Part shown: piece after piece, positions 19,699 through 34,439 of the stretch
Layout of the letters: every line of letters starts with the position of its first letter
How positions within the stretch are numbered: the stretch's first letter is position 1
NCBI GenBank assembly: GCA_022493055.1
Contig: CP092781.1
Location: forward strand, 1,612,001-1,676,000
Direction: 5' to 3'
Origin: Staphylococcus roterodami
Lineage (GTDB): Bacteria; Bacillota; Bacilli; Staphylococcales; Staphylococcaceae
Length of the DNA stretch: 64,000 bases
Program-made: the position numbers and the translations under genes
Notes under the pieces: model-generated
The model's input: the letters and a program-made list of their open reading frames with translations, nothing else
Told to the model about the DNA's origin: nothing
The model's database searches: none

Positions 19699-20961
19699 CT
19701 ACTTCTTAAAATAATCGACTAATGCGTCTAATTGAATTGTTTCAGATTCACCAGTTGTCATATTTTTAACATTGATTTTATTATTTTCTAACTCTTGATC
19801 GCCAATAACGATAGTATGTTTAGCTCCCAATCTATCTGCTTGCTTCATTTGACCTTTAATTTTACGTTTTAAATAATCTTTATCAGCTTTAATACCATTA
19901 TGTCTCAAATGATTTAATAATTTAACAGCATAGCGATCTGCTTGATCACCCATTGTAACTACGAATAAATCTAAATTTTCTTCGATATCAAGTTCAATAC
20001 CTTCTTCTTCGAGTGCAAGTAATAAACGTTCTATACTTAATGCAAAACCAATGCCTGTTTCACTTGGTCCATCCAGTAATTCTAACAATCCATTATAACG
20101 ACCACCGCCACATAACGTTGTGATTGCTCCATCATAATCTGGGTTATCCATCATTAGCTCGAAAGCGGTATGTGTATAATAGTCCAAACCACGTACTAAA
20201 TTAGGATCCTCAACATATGGAATACCTAAATCATCTAAGTAAGTTTTTACCTGTTCATAATATGCTTTTGATTCTTCATTTAAGAAATCAGTGATTCTAG
20301 GTGCTGTTTTAACCGCTTCTTTATCACGGTCAACTTTACAGTCTAAAATTCGCATTGGATTAGTGTGTAAACGTGACTGACAATCAGAACAAAATTCATG
20401 AATCACAGGTTCAAAGTGTTTTACTAAAGCTTCGTTATATTCTTTACGAGATTCCATGTCCCCAACACTATTAATAACTAGCTTTAAATGTTTTAACCCA
20501 AATGATTGGTAAATGTGCATTACCATTGCCAATACTTCTGCATCTACACTTGGATTTTCAGCCCCAATTGCTTCTACACCAAATTGATTGAACTGGCGAT
20601 AGCGACCTTTTTGTTTACGCTCATATCTAAACATTGGCCCATTATAATATAATTTTATTGGTTGATTTGGATTTCCTTGCATTTTATGTTCAATATATGA
20701 ACGCACAACTGCAGCTGTTCCCTCAGGTCTTAATGTAATGCTTCTGTCACCTTTATCTTTAAATGTATACATTTCTTTCTGTACAACGTCGGTAGAATCA
20801 CCAACACCTCTTGCAAAAAGATCTGTACTTTCAAAGATTGGCGTTCTTATTTCTTTATAATTGTAAAATGTCATTAGTTCATCTAATTTATTTTCGATGT
20901 AACGCCACTTTTTCGAATCTTCAGGTAAAATATCCTGCGTTCCTCTAGGTATTTTAATCAT
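19699..20961 (-). CDS. hisS: Histidine--tRNA ligase
   Basis: A 420-residue class IIa synthetase. Motifs visible are the N-terminal IPRGTQDILP, motif 2 with RPEGTAAVVRSY and FRYERKQKGRYRQFNQFG, the histidine loop LVRGLDYYTHTAFE, GGRYNGL, and motif 3 GIGFALSIERLLLAL. Upstream in-frame ATGs occur at 20970 and 20982, but GGGAG lies 9 bases before the ATG at 20961, which I take as the start. It leads the hisS-aspS operon. Confidence 0.96.
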   Translation of the reverse strand: MIKIPRGTQDILPEDSKKWRYIENKLDELMTFYNYKEIRTPIFESTDLFARGVGDSTDVVQKEMYTFKDKGDRSITLRPEGTAAVVRSYIEHKMQGNPNQPIKLYYNGPMFRYERKQKGRYRQFNQFGVEAIGAENPSVDAEVLAMVMHIYQSFGLKHLKLVINSVGDMESRKEYNEALVKHFEPVIHEFCSDCQSRLHTNPMRILDCKVDRDKEAVKTAPRITDFLNEESKAYYEQVKTYLDDLGIPYVEDPNLVRGLDYYTHTAFELMMDNPDYDGAITTLCGGGRYNGLLELLDGPSETGIGFALSIERLLLALEEEGIELDIEENLDLFVVTMGDQADRYAVKLLNHLRHNGIKADKDYLKRKIKGQMKQADRLGAKHTIVIGDQELENNKINVKNMTTGESETIQLDALVDYFKK

Positions 20962-21068
20962 TTTTGACATCTCCCTTGGCAAATTATTTTTTCATTACCT
21001 TTACTTTTTCTAAACAATAAGGGATTACAATTTATGTTCAGGCTATTCATTTTATTTTTTAAAAATTA

Positions 21069-21300
21069 AAAAAGCCCTTGCACAGTTTATAACTGTACAA
21101 GGGACGAATATCCGTGTTGCCACCCTTATTGATTTAATAGTTCTCTTACAACTGCTACTTTACGTTACAATTATAAATAGTTATTAAACCCACTCAAAAC
21201 GTTTAACGTACGTTCAACGGCTTTACTTTCATAAAGCACCTTTTCTTGTGTTCAATGTATTAAACTACTCAGTATAATCTTTCAGTCTAAGGATTATATT
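21069..21300 (-). promoter_or_regulatory. T-box riboswitch of hisS-aspS
   Basis: The minus strand has the T-box core AAGGGTGGCAACACGG (about 21112-21127). After it comes a strong terminator, CCCTTGTACAGT against ACTGTGCAAGGG with T6 (21069-21103). A GAGTAG element lies near 21265. The specifier is unclear: GAACAC gives a CAC (His) candidate at 21248-21250, but its place relative to stem I differs from the alaS and valS leaders. The 5' boundary is estimated. Confidence 0.88.
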
Positions 21301-21416
21301 CCTGCACAATCATTAATAGATTGCTACCTATTTCATTTAACATTTCAAGAATATTAACGGTTTTAGTTATAAAATTCAATATCAATGATAACTAGTTTCA
21401 CATGTTTTTGCAAGCC

Positions 21417-22292
21417 CTATGCTGAAAAATAAAATTTCAGACCGTCTACAATTGCTTGTTCTAATATCTGTCTATGTAATTGATCTTTAATCATTGTTTC
21501 GTCTGTTGGATTACTAATATAACCTAATTCCAATAACACTGCAGGAACTTTAGTTTGTCTTAAAACTTGATAGTTTTCTTGTCTTGAGCCACGATTAGAA
21601 AGCAATCCCTTTTTTTGAATTGTGGCGTCTAAAGTATCTGCTAGAGCTCTTTGATTATCATGATACCAATAGACTGTCATTCCATTTGCATTTGATGATT
21701 CTAATGCATCATTATGTATACTTATATAGGCATCGCCTTTAATATCACGATTTTCTAATGAAACGTATGTATCGTCAGTTCTTGTCATTTTAACTGTCGC
21801 GCCTTCTTTTTCTAATGTACGCTGCAACTCTTTCGCCGTTTTTAGTGTGTAGTCTTTTTCTAAACTTTTATATTTAGTATTGCTTGAAGCACCCTGGTCA
21901 CTTCCTCCATGACCAGGATCAAGCACTATCGTTTTGCCTTGTAAAGGATTCTTTTCTTTAGCGTTATCTGCAACAATATCTAAATTCGTATGCCAACCAG
22001 CTATCCAACCTTTTTCGTTACCGGATGCATCTTCAACTTCAATCCATTTACCTACTTTACCTATCTTTTTAAAATGGTCACCTTTTTCAACTTTGTATAT
22101 GACTGGATACGCAGCATTTGGACCTGTACGTAATTCAGCATTCTCAGTGATTGTTATATTACCACTATCTTCACTATTACTATTTAATAGCAAGAATAAA
22201 AAGATGATAAATAAGATAAAGGCAATTACTACTATTAGAGTACGTTTGTTTTTAAGACCCTTTTTAGATAACCATGCCTCTATTTTTTTCAT
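21417..22292 (-). CDS. lytH: Cell-wall amidase LytH (N-acetylmuramoyl-L-alanine amidase, Amidase_3)
   Basis: A 291-residue membrane-anchored cell-wall hydrolase. One N-terminal transmembrane helix (about 18-38) is followed by a bacterial SH3 domain ([20 protein letters not shown]) and a C-terminal zinc amidase. The zinc ligands are in [24 protein letters not shown] and AYISIHNDA, and the catalytic Glu is in LLELGYISN. In S. aureus LytH works with the polytopic protein ActH to trim peptidoglycan and set where synthesis occurs. It starts with an ATGA overlap with dtd. Confidence 0.92.
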   Translation of the reverse strand: MKKIEAWLSKKGLKNKRTLIVVIAFILFIIFLFLLLNSNSEDSGNITITENAELRTGPNAAYPVIYKVEKGDHFKKIGKVGKWIEVEDASGNEKGWIAGWHTNLDIVADNAKEKNPLQGKTIVLDPGHGGSDQGASSNTKYKSLEKDYTLKTAKELQRTLEKEGATVKMTRTDDTYVSLENRDIKGDAYISIHNDALESSNANGMTVYWYHDNQRALADTLDATIQKKGLLSNRGSRQENYQVLRQTKVPAVLLELGYISNPTDETMIKDQLHRQILEQAIVDGLKFYFSA

Positions 22293-22741
22293 TGGATTTT
22301 GCCATCCTGACTTTCATAAATAATTGTAACTGGACCATCATTATTAATATCCACATTCATATGCGTTCCAAATTCACCTGTTTTCACAATCAAACCATAT
22401 GATCTTAACGACTCGTTAAAATAATCATATATTTTCATTGCTTCATCTGGATTTTTAGAATTAGAAAAACCTGGACGGTTACCTTTTTTAACATCTGCAT
22501 AAAGTGTAAATTGTGAAACTGATAATATTTCACCATTCATTTGTTGGATATTAAAATTTAATTTATCATTGTCATCTTCAAATAACCTTGCATTTGCAAT
22601 TTTCTTTGCAATAACATCTGCGTCTTGTTCTGTCGAATCTTGACCTATACCAACTAATAAGCAATATCCTTTTCCTATATGATTATTAATTGAATTATTT
22701 GTCACCGATGCCTCTTTCACTCTTTGTAAAACTACTTTCAT
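22289..22741 (-). CDS. dtd: D-aminoacyl-tRNA deacylase
   Basis: A 150-residue DTD enzyme that hydrolyses D-amino acids (and Gly from tRNA-Ala) off tRNA. The two diagnostic motifs are [18 protein letters not shown] near residue 78 and the Gly-cis-Pro-like GPVTIIYES at about 137. The start ATG at 22741 follows AGAGGTG. An upstream ATG at 22762 inside the relA end is less well spaced. It sits between relA and lytH, the common Firmicutes relA-dtd order. Confidence 0.94.
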   Translation of the reverse strand: MKVVLQRVKEASVTNNSINNHIGKGYCLLVGIGQDSTEQDADVIAKKIANARLFEDDNDKLNFNIQQMNGEILSVSQFTLYADVKKGNRPGFSNSKNPDEAMKIYDYFNESLRSYGLIVKTGEFGTHMNVDINNDGPVTIIYESQDGKIQ

Positions 22742-22752
22742 ATTTTGCACCT

Positions 22753-24978
<2,226 letters not shown>

Positions 24979-25255
24979 TTAAACAATGATTTTGATGATT
25001 ACGTTGAATAGTCATTTCCCCACATAAATCATACATTCGTCGACGATAAATAATTATCCTGTCGTCATTAATCGTAATCATAATTTTACTTGAGTGAGTT
25101 TAATTTGTATACTATTGCTACTTTTAAAACTTTTACAAAAATTCATCGTAAATCAACTGTTTCATTTTTTAAATATTAGTTCTATGATACTACAATTTAT
25201 GAAATAAATAAACGATGATATTAAGGTATAATGCTCAATCTTTTAACATTTTCAG

Positions 25256-25285
25256 TATATAAAAAATCCTATCATCTAATGTCAA
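25256..25285 (-). promoter_or_regulatory. Candidate relA promoter
   Basis: The minus strand has TTGACA (25280-25285) and, after 17-18 bases, TTATAT/TATATA (25256-25262). The strong -35 makes this the best promoter in the 420-base gap between apt and relA. It would give a 5' UTR of about 300 bases. No other ORF or riboswitch-like motif was recognised in the gap. Confidence 0.6.
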
Positions 25286-25345
25286 GAAATCGCGAACAAT
25301 ATTTTATCATTTCATTCATTCTATAACATTCAATGTAGGATTTTA
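25258..25345 (-). terminator. Possible apt terminator, overlapping the relA promoter
   Basis: On the minus strand AAAATCCTA (about 25333-25341) pairs with TAGGATTTT (about 25263-25271), followed by T-rich TTTTATATA. The loop is long (about 60 bases), so terminator strength is uncertain. Confidence 0.45.
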
Positions 25346-25362
25346 TTTTATTATATGATTAA

Positions 25363-25881
25363 TTACTCATCATATGAGATTAAACTCATAACATCGTAAT
25401 CTTTAATTTTTTCAATGCCGTTAAGATATTTTAATTCGATAATAAATGCAATACCAACAACGATACCGCCTAATTTTTCAACTAACTTAATTGCCGCTTC
25501 AATCGTACCACCTGTTGCTAATAAATCATCTGTAATTAAAACACGTTGTCCTGGTTTAATAGCATCTTTATGCATAGTTAAAACATTTGTACCATACTCT
25601 AAATCATATTCGTAACGAATAACCTCTCGTGGCAATTTCCCTTCTTTTCTTACTGGAGCAAAACCAATTCCCATTGAATAAGCCACTGGACAACCTATAA
25701 TGAAACCACGTGCTTCAGGTCCAACAACAATATCTACATTTCTATCTTTTGCATATTCAACAATTTTATCTGTTGCATAGCCATATGCTTCACCATTATC
25801 CATAATAGTTGTTATATCTTTAAAACTTACACCTGGTTTCGGCCAGTCTTGTACCTCTGATACGTATTTCTTTAAATCCAT
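25363..25881 (-). CDS. apt: Adenine phosphoribosyltransferase
   Basis: A 172-residue purine salvage enzyme making AMP from adenine and PRPP. The PRPP-binding motif [13 protein letters not shown] lies near residue 118, and the family N-terminus [17 protein letters not shown] and [10 protein letters not shown] are present. Length is typical. The start ATG follows AGGAGG at about 9 bases. It is 21 bases after recJ, the usual recJ-apt-relA order of Firmicutes. Confidence 0.96.
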   Translation of the reverse strand: MDLKKYVSEVQDWPKPGVSFKDITTIMDNGEAYGYATDKIVEYAKDRNVDIVVGPEARGFIIGCPVAYSMGIGFAPVRKEGKLPREVIRYEYDLEYGTNVLTMHKDAIKPGQRVLITDDLLATGGTIEAAIKLVEKLGGIVVGIAFIIELKYLNGIEKIKDYDVMSLISYDE

Positions 25882-25902
25882 TAATATTTCCTCCTAAATT
25901 GC

Positions 25903-28176
25903 TCACGACAATTGTGACTTTATCCAATTTTTTAATTCTGAAAAATCTTGATATAATAATTGCTTTTCTACATCCATACGTTGTTGTCTTAATTGATATA
26001 CTTTACTAGAATCAATCGCTCTTTTATCTGGTCGTTGATTAATGTAAATCGTACCTTCCTTTTGTGTTATAAAGTTTAAATCTAAGAAAACTTTAAGCAT
26101 GAATTTAAGTGCATCTGGTTTAACATTTAAATGCTGACACAATAACATGCCTTCTTGTTGAATATTTGTTTCTTGTTTAGTAATAAGTGCTTTATAACAT
26201 TTTTTAAAGACATTCATATGAGGTATACCTTCGAAATAAATCGAATGACTATGCTGTAAAACTAAATAGAGTTGAGAAAATTGCAGCTGTCGTAATGTAC
26301 TTGACAAGTCTTCCATTGAAGTTGGCAAATCTCTTAACACAACTTTATCCGACTGCTGATTAATTTCTTCCCCATAATAATATTCATTCGCATTTACTTT
26401 ATCACTTTTAGGATGAATAAGCACGACAATATTTTCATCATTTTCTGTAAAAGGTAAACTTTTTCTTTTACTTCGATAATCTAATATTTGTTGTTCATTC
26501 ATCGCTATATCTTGAATGATTAATTGTGGTGTTTGATTGCCATTCCATTCATTTATTTGAACAGAGCCCAAAATATTGATTGGTTGTTCGTCTTGTAATT
26601 CTGTTTCTAAATGCCCATTTTGCCAAAATAATGCTGCTATATTACTGTCACCTAATGTCATTTTCAAGTGGTTTTTTTGTTGGCCAATTGCTTTAACTGA
26701 TGAAACTGATAAATCGTCCATTTCAAATAATGGTCTAGAAAAATCCGTTCCAAATGGTCGCAAACGATTCATATCACGTATATTTTTAATTGTTATGTCA
26801 TTCTCTGTTAATAAAACGTCTACTGGTTTCACAGGATCTAGTGATGTTGTTTCAGCTAAAGCTTTCATCCATTTATTCAATCCCTTAGCTAACAAATCAA
26901 CATTTTCAATATCCATCGTCATACCTGCAGCCATATGGTGACCACCAAACTTGGCAATTAAATCTTGATGTGCTGATAATATTTCGAACATAGACACTTG
27001 ATCGATTGATCTCGCTGAACCTTTTGCATGATTTTGTTCTCGATCAATATTTAAAATAAGTGTCGGTAATGCATATGTTTCAACAATTTTAGACGCCACA
27101 ATACCTAACACACCTTCATGCCAATTTTCTTTCGCAAGAAGTAGGAATAAATTCCCTGCTTTAACTTGTTCATCAGCCATAGTCATTGCTTCTTCAGTAA
27201 TAGATGCAACAATATCCTTTCTTTCGCGATTAAAATGTTCTACCTGTTCTGCTAAAAATGAGGCTTCTTCTTCATCTTCTGTCATCAGTAATTCACAAGC
27301 TAATGAAGCATCATCTAAACGCCCTACAGCATTTAATCTTGGTCCAATGATAAAGCCTATTGTCTCTTCATCAATGTGATCGTTGTACCCCGCTTCTTGA
27401 AGCAATGCTTTAATAGATACTGGACAATTATCATTTAATATTTTCAAACCTTGTTTCACGAGTGAACGATTTTCATCCGTTAACGAAACCAAGTCTGCTA
27501 TGGTACCTATAGCTACTAACGCTTTAAAGTAGTCAGGTACATTTCCTATTAGCGCTTGAGACAATTTATAAGCTACGCCGGCACCACATAATTGTTGAAA
27601 TGGATAATCAAATGCCGGGTGCATCGGATGCACAATTGCATATGCTTCTGGTAATGTTCTACCTATTTCATGGTGATCAGTAACAATTACATCAACACCG
27701 AGTTCTTGAACCATTTTAATTTCATTATGACCTTGTATACCATTATCAACCGTTATTATTAAAGAGATACCTTCATCGTGTGCGTTTCGAAATGCTAATT
27801 CATTTGGACCATATCCTTCAGTAAAACGATTAGGTATATGCCAACCTACTTGTGCGCCTAAAAGCTGTAATGTCGTAACTAAAATAGTCGTTGAAGTTAC
27901 ACCATCAGCGTCATAGTCTCCATATACTAAGATTTTTTCTTCATTAGATATTGCATTTTTAATTCTTTCAACGGCCTTACTCATGTCACTTAGTTGATTT
28001 GGATCATGATTTATATCTATGTCTGCAATAATTGATTGAATATCTTGTTCATCAACAATTGCCTTACTTTCTAATATTTTCTTCACAATTGGCGTCAATT
28101 TAAATTTAGATATTGTTTCTTCGTTTATGTATTCAGTTGGTTTTGTTAATTTCCACTTATACTTTGGTTTTATCAT
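25903..28176 (-). CDS. recJ: Single-stranded-DNA-specific exonuclease RecJ
   Basis: A 757-residue DHH-family 5'-3' exonuclease. Metal motifs: VYGDYDADGVTS (motif I), ITVDNGIQ, VIVTDHHEIG (DHH), LCGAGVAYKL, and the DHHA1 motif KFGGHHMAAGMT. An OB-fold follows. The last roughly 200 residues are a Firmicutes-specific C-terminal extension with no motif I recognise, as in Bacillus YrvE. It acts in recombination, mismatch and base excision repair. The start ATG follows TGAGGCG. It is transcribed with apt. Confidence 0.94.
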   Translation of the reverse strand: MIKPKYKWKLTKPTEYINEETISKFKLTPIVKKILESKAIVDEQDIQSIIADIDINHDPNQLSDMSKAVERIKNAISNEEKILVYGDYDADGVTSTTILVTTLQLLGAQVGWHIPNRFTEGYGPNELAFRNAHDEGISLIITVDNGIQGHNEIKMVQELGVDVIVTDHHEIGRTLPEAYAIVHPMHPAFDYPFQQLCGAGVAYKLSQALIGNVPDYFKALVAIGTIADLVSLTDENRSLVKQGLKILNDNCPVSIKALLQEAGYNDHIDEETIGFIIGPRLNAVGRLDDASLACELLMTEDEEEASFLAEQVEHFNRERKDIVASITEEAMTMADEQVKAGNLFLLLAKENWHEGVLGIVASKIVETYALPTLILNIDREQNHAKGSARSIDQVSMFEILSAHQDLIAKFGGHHMAAGMTMDIENVDLLAKGLNKWMKALAETTSLDPVKPVDVLLTENDITIKNIRDMNRLRPFGTDFSRPLFEMDDLSVSSVKAIGQQKNHLKMTLGDSNIAALFWQNGHLETELQDEQPINILGSVQINEWNGNQTPQLIIQDIAMNEQQILDYRSKRKSLPFTENDENIVVLIHPKSDKVNANEYYYGEEINQQSDKVVLRDLPTSMEDLSSTLRQLQFSQLYLVLQHSHSIYFEGIPHMNVFKKCYKALITKQETNIQQEGMLLCQHLNVKPDALKFMLKVFLDLNFITQKEGTIYINQRPDKRAIDSSKVYQLRQQRMDVEKQLLYQDFSELKNWIKSQLS

Positions 28177-28324
28177 TTCTACGCCTCATTTCCAAAAGAC
28201 ATTATATCTAAAAATGCTATAAATAAAAAGCACTAATATAAATAATCAAGACTTTAATTATATCATTTTTTAAAAGTAGATGTGATAAGTTAAATTTATC
28301 TATTTGGTTAAATTTAAACATAAT

Positions 28325-28375
28325 AAAAAGAGCAGTGTCTGAACCTATTTCGGATCACAACACTGCTCTTCTTAT
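28325..28375 (-). terminator. Terminator after secDF
   Basis: AAAAAGAGCAGTGT (28325-28338) pairs with ACACTGCTCTTCTT (28360-28373), with T5 on the minus strand. It ends the secDF transcript right after its stop codon. Confidence 0.85.
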
Positions 28376-28380
28376 TAAAA

Positions 28381-30660
28381 CTATACTAATATCTTTTCGT
28401 CATTTGATTTTTTATCTTTATACACAACTAATTTGTGTTTTGGAGATTTTTTCAATTGACGTTTTTTCATCATTCCCCATAGAGGAACTGCTATAAAGAT
28501 AGATGAGAACACACCAGAAATTAATCCGATAAATAATGCTAATGTAAAGTTAAATATTGTAGGTGCACCAAAGAATAAGATGGCAACTACAACAACGATT
28601 ACTGTTAACACCGTGTTGACTGAACGTGTCATCGTCTGTCTTATCGATCTATTGACAATATCGTCAATTTGTTCAGGTGCAGTAATAACTTTTATTTTCT
28701 GAAGGTTCTCACGTACACGGTCAAACGTAACAATTGTATCGTTAATTGAATACCCAACAATTGTAAGAACCGCGGCAATAAATGTTAAATCTACTTCAAT
28801 TCTAAATAAACTAAAGATAGCAACGATTATGAATACATCATGTAGTAATGCCAATACGGATGACAGACCCATTCGCCATTCAAATCGTAATGATACATAG
28901 ATAATGATACCAATAGATGCATATATTAAAGCTAACATGGCATTTTTAGCTAATTCTTGTCCAATTATAGGTGATACAGTATTAATTTGAGGTGTGTCAC
29001 CAAATTTTGATTTAATATTATCACTCAACTTGTTGTCTTGAGCACGTGTTAAATCATCTTTAAATTGAACTGTTGCTACTTTATTATCTTTACCATTGAT
29101 TTGAATTTGATCCGCTTTAAGTCCACTATCTTTTACAACTTGTTCAACTTTTTGTTGAGAAATAGATTGTTTTGATTGGAAATCTACACGTGTACCACTT
29201 GAGAAATCAATACCTAAATTCAACTTAAAGATATAAAGGATAACCAATCCAACAACAACTATTAAAATACTTACACCAATTAATGGTTTTGCTAATTTAA
29301 CAAAGTTCCATTTTTCAAATGATGTTTTAAGATCGTGAACATCAACGCCTTCATTAATGTTATGTCTCTTATTCTTATTAACGCCAAACAACCAATATTG
29401 ATTTTTGAAGACGTTTGATGAAACTAATAATGATAATAAGAATCTTGATAAGAAGACTGCTGTAACAAAGATCATTAAGATACCTAATAATAACATTGTT
29501 GCAAAACCTTTAACTGAACTTTCACCGAAGAAGAATAATACTGCTGCGGCTATAACTGTTGTTAAGTTTGAGTCAAAGATTGTTAAGAATGAACTTTTAT
29601 TCGCTTTAGAAAAAGCTTGCTTAATCGTGCGTCCAATTCGAAGTTCATCTTTAATACGCTCATACATTATAATATTTGCATCGACGGCCATACCTACACC
29701 TAATACTAATGCTGCTAAGCCTGGCAGTGTAAGTACACCTGAAATGAAATTAAATGCTACTAATGTTAAATAGATGTATGTTGTTAAAGCAATAATTGCT
29801 ACTAAACCAGGTAATCTGTAGAAACCTAACATGAATAGATAAATTAAAGCTACACCAATAAATGATGCAAATACAGTTTTATCTAATGCATCTTGTCCAA
29901 ATTGAGCACCTACTGAATTTGAGTAAATTTCTTTTAAATCAACCGGTAATGAACCTGCATTTAACAATTCAGCAATTTGTTTAGCCTTTTTAACGCCTTC
30001 TTGCCCTTTGAATCCACCAGAGATTTCTACACTATCTGAGTTAATCGGTTGATCAACACTTGCTGCAGAAATAAATTTAGGGTTTTTCTTTTGAGCTTCT
30101 TTTTTATAGCTGTCGCCTTTTTTGAAATCTAACCAAACTACCATGACATTGTCACGTTTTTTAGAGATTTCTTCAGTTACTTTTTTAAATTTATTTTTAT
30201 CTTTCACTTTAAAAGTAACTGTTGGCTGGTTCGTTTCTTGTTTGAACTCTTGCTTCGCAGAGCCTTGCTTAATATCAGAACCATTTAATTTCACTTTATC
30301 TTCGGCATCACGAATTGTTAAATTTGCTTGAGAAGACAAAATTTTACGTGCTTCATTCTGGTCTGTTACACCAGCAAGTTGAACTCTAATTCTATTTGGT
30401 TCTTCAACTTGTATCTTAGGTTCAGAAACACCTAATACGTTTACACGATTTTCTAAAGTTTGCGCCGTTGATTGTAAAGCTTTTTTATCTATTTTATCGC
30501 CCTTATGTAACGGGTCAACTTGATAAAGCACTTCAAATCCACCTTGCAAATCAAGTCCTAAATTGACATTCTTTACAACACTTTTATAAGTTGCAGCCAT
30601 TCCGGCAAACAACAATACGACTAAAAGTAAGAATGCAATTATTCTACTACTTTTCTTCAC
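28381..30660 (-). CDS. secDF: Protein translocase subunit SecDF (fused)
   Basis: A 759-residue fused SecD-SecF membrane protein that uses the proton motive force to help export through SecYEG. It has an N-terminal transmembrane helix, then the large P1 extracytoplasmic domain starting NLGLDLQGGFEVLYQVD. The SecD helices contain GMAVDANIIMYERIKDELR, and the SecF half holds NLGIDFSSGTRVDFQ and YSINDTIVTFDRVRENL. Twelve membrane helices are expected. The fusion is standard in Bacillus and Staphylococcus. The start is a GTG at 30660 after GAGGTG. Confidence 0.96.
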   Translation of the reverse strand: MKKSSRIIAFLLLVVLLFAGMAATYKSVVKNVNLGLDLQGGFEVLYQVDPLHKGDKIDKKALQSTAQTLENRVNVLGVSEPKIQVEEPNRIRVQLAGVTDQNEARKILSSQANLTIRDAEDKVKLNGSDIKQGSAKQEFKQETNQPTVTFKVKDKNKFKKVTEEISKKRDNVMVVWLDFKKGDSYKKEAQKKNPKFISAASVDQPINSDSVEISGGFKGQEGVKKAKQIAELLNAGSLPVDLKEIYSNSVGAQFGQDALDKTVFASFIGVALIYLFMLGFYRLPGLVAIIALTTYIYLTLVAFNFISGVLTLPGLAALVLGVGMAVDANIIMYERIKDELRIGRTIKQAFSKANKSSFLTIFDSNLTTVIAAAVLFFFGESSVKGFATMLLLGILMIFVTAVFLSRFLLSLLVSSNVFKNQYWLFGVNKNKRHNINEGVDVHDLKTSFEKWNFVKLAKPLIGVSILIVVVGLVILYIFKLNLGIDFSSGTRVDFQSKQSISQQKVEQVVKDSGLKADQIQINGKDNKVATVQFKDDLTRAQDNKLSDNIKSKFGDTPQINTVSPIIGQELAKNAMLALIYASIGIIIYVSLRFEWRMGLSSVLALLHDVFIIVAIFSLFRIEVDLTFIAAVLTIVGYSINDTIVTFDRVRENLQKIKVITAPEQIDDIVNRSIRQTMTRSVNTVLTVIVVVVAILFFGAPTIFNFTLALFIGLISGVFSSIFIAVPLWGMMKKRQLKKSPKHKLVVYKDKKSNDEKILV

Positions 30661-30884
30661 ATGAACACCTCATTATTTACGTATGTATTTAGAATACTTT
30701 AATACTATTTTATTACGCAAGTTAAATCTTTCTTACAAAATTTATTAGCCTTATACATATTAACATACTATAACTACTAGTAAAATTAGACACGGTTATA
30801 TTTAATTTAAATTTAACAATTATTATGGATCACATTTTCTTTTTTTCGAATGCAAAAACAGCACAATACATTGCAGCTAAATTT

Positions 30885-30922
30885 AAAAAGGGATGAAACA
30901 TAAATCGTTTCATCCCTTTTTA
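30885..30922 (-). terminator. Terminator after yajC
   Basis: AAAAAGGGATGAAAC (30885-30899) is the exact complement of GTTTCATCCCTTTTT (30907-30921), with T5 on the minus strand. It separates queA-tgt-yajC from secDF. Confidence 0.9.
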
Positions 30923-30935
30923 TTACCTCTTCATG

Positions 30936-31196
30936 TTATGAAGGGTCAACTTGTTTAATAGCTGGTTTTTCGAATGTTAATTCAGTACCATGACCATTTA
31001 CTGTAATTACTACAGTTGTTTCATCTACTGCTTTAACAGTACCTTTAATACCACCAATTGTAGTAATTCTTTGACCAGATTCAATGTTGTTAATCAACTC
31101 ACGGTGCTGCTTAGCACGTTTTTGTTGTGGTCTGATCATCAAGAAATACATAACCGCAAAAATTACGACTATATATATAAGTAATGAAAATTGCAT
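30936..31196 (-). CDS. yajC: Preprotein translocase subunit YajC
   Basis: An 86-residue single-span membrane protein. An N-terminal hydrophobic helix (LLIYIVVIFAVMYFLMIRPQ) ends in the conserved RPQQKR, followed by the small cytosolic domain with GQRITTIGGIKGTV. It is an accessory subunit of the SecDF complex and lies upstream of secDF, 18 bases after tgt. The start ATG follows AGAGGAG. Confidence 0.94.
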   Translation of the reverse strand: MQFSLLIYIVVIFAVMYFLMIRPQQKRAKQHRELINNIESGQRITTIGGIKGTVKAVDETTVVITVNGHGTELTFEKPAIKQVDPS

Positions 31197-31214
31197 TTTG
31201 TACGCTCCTCTTGC

Positions 31215-33402
<2,188 letters not shown>

Positions 33403-33403
33403 G

Positions 33404-34408
33404 TTATTCCCTCTCCTCATTTGACTTTGAAAAATGTTCATATGCTAATGGTGTAGCTTTTCTACCACGTGGTGTACGTTCTAAAAATCCTTTTTGAATT
33501 AAAAAAGGTTCGTAAACGTCTTCAATTGTAATTCTTTCTTCACCAATTGTTACAGCAATCGTATCTAATCCTACAGGTCCACCATTATACTGATTAATTA
33601 TGCAATTCATCATTTTGTGATCAATATAATCCAAACCATGTTGATCGACTTGAAGTAATCCTAACGCATGCTTAGTAGTATTAATGTATATTTGATCATC
33701 TTCATTCACCTGTTGGAAATCACGTACACGTTTTAATAAACGATTTGCTACACGCGGTGTACCTCGAGAACGTTTAGCAAGCTCAATGGCACTAGCTTCA
33801 TCTATACCTGTTCCTAGAACTTCTGCAGTTCTAATGATAATCTCTTTTAAATCTGATTCGTTATAGTATTCTAATCTTAAATGAACACCAAATCGGTCTC
33901 TTAGAGGTCCTGTTAAGCTTCCAGCTCGAGTAGTTGCTCCGACCAAAGTAAATGGAGGTAAATCGATTCGGATACTTCTAGCCTCATCACCTTTACCTAT
34001 AATAATATCTAAAAAGAAATCTTCCATTGCAGGATATAAAACTTCTTCAACTACACTACTTAATCTGTGTATTTCATCAATAAATAACACATCTCCTGGT
34101 TGAAGACCCGATAAAATAGCAGCTAAATCGCCAGGTCTTTCTAAGGATGGACCTGACACTGTTCGTATATTAACGTCCATTTCATTAGCAATGATATTAG
34201 ATAATGTTGTCTTACCTAGTCCAGGGGGGCCAAAAAGCAATACATGGTCTAATGGTTCATGGCGTAGTTTAGCCGCTTTTATAAATACTTCTAAATTACT
34301 TTTTATTGAATTTTGACCAATATATTGTCGTAATCTCGTAGGTCTTAACGACAACTCAAAATCAGATTCTTCATTATGCATTGATTGATCAACCATACGT
34401 TCATCCAT
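33404..34408 (-). CDS. ruvB: Holliday junction branch-migration ATPase RuvB
   Basis: A 334-residue AAA+ motor. Walker [16 protein letters not shown] (near 60), Walker [11 protein letters not shown], sensor 1 [18 protein letters not shown], and the C-terminal winged helix with [10 protein letters not shown] and RTPRGRKAT. It pairs with RuvA just upstream. The start ATG at 34408 follows a GGGGGAAG site. Its stop lies one base before the queA start. Confidence 0.97.
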   Translation of the reverse strand: MDERMVDQSMHNEESDFELSLRPTRLRQYIGQNSIKSNLEVFIKAAKLRHEPLDHVLLFGPPGLGKTTLSNIIANEMDVNIRTVSGPSLERPGDLAAILSGLQPGDVLFIDEIHRLSSVVEEVLYPAMEDFFLDIIIGKGDEARSIRIDLPPFTLVGATTRAGSLTGPLRDRFGVHLRLEYYNESDLKEIIIRTAEVLGTGIDEASAIELAKRSRGTPRVANRLLKRVRDFQQVNEDDQIYINTTKHALGLLQVDQHGLDYIDHKMMNCIINQYNGGPVGLDTIAVTIGEERITIEDVYEPFLIQKGFLERTPRGRKATPLAYEHFSKSNEERE

Positions 34409-34439
34409 GACAACACTTCCCCCATCAATCTATTTAAAT

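Noticed and set aside
20961..20982. Longer hisS starting at 20982
   Set aside because: GGGAG spacing and the family N-terminus IPRGTQD favour 20961.
26576..26941. 121-codon plus-strand ORF antisense to recJ
   Set aside because: Overlaps well-conserved RecJ sequence and has no supporting signals.
29405..29773. 122-codon plus-strand ORF antisense to secDF
   Set aside because: Low-complexity N/K/T shadow of a membrane gene, with no start signals.
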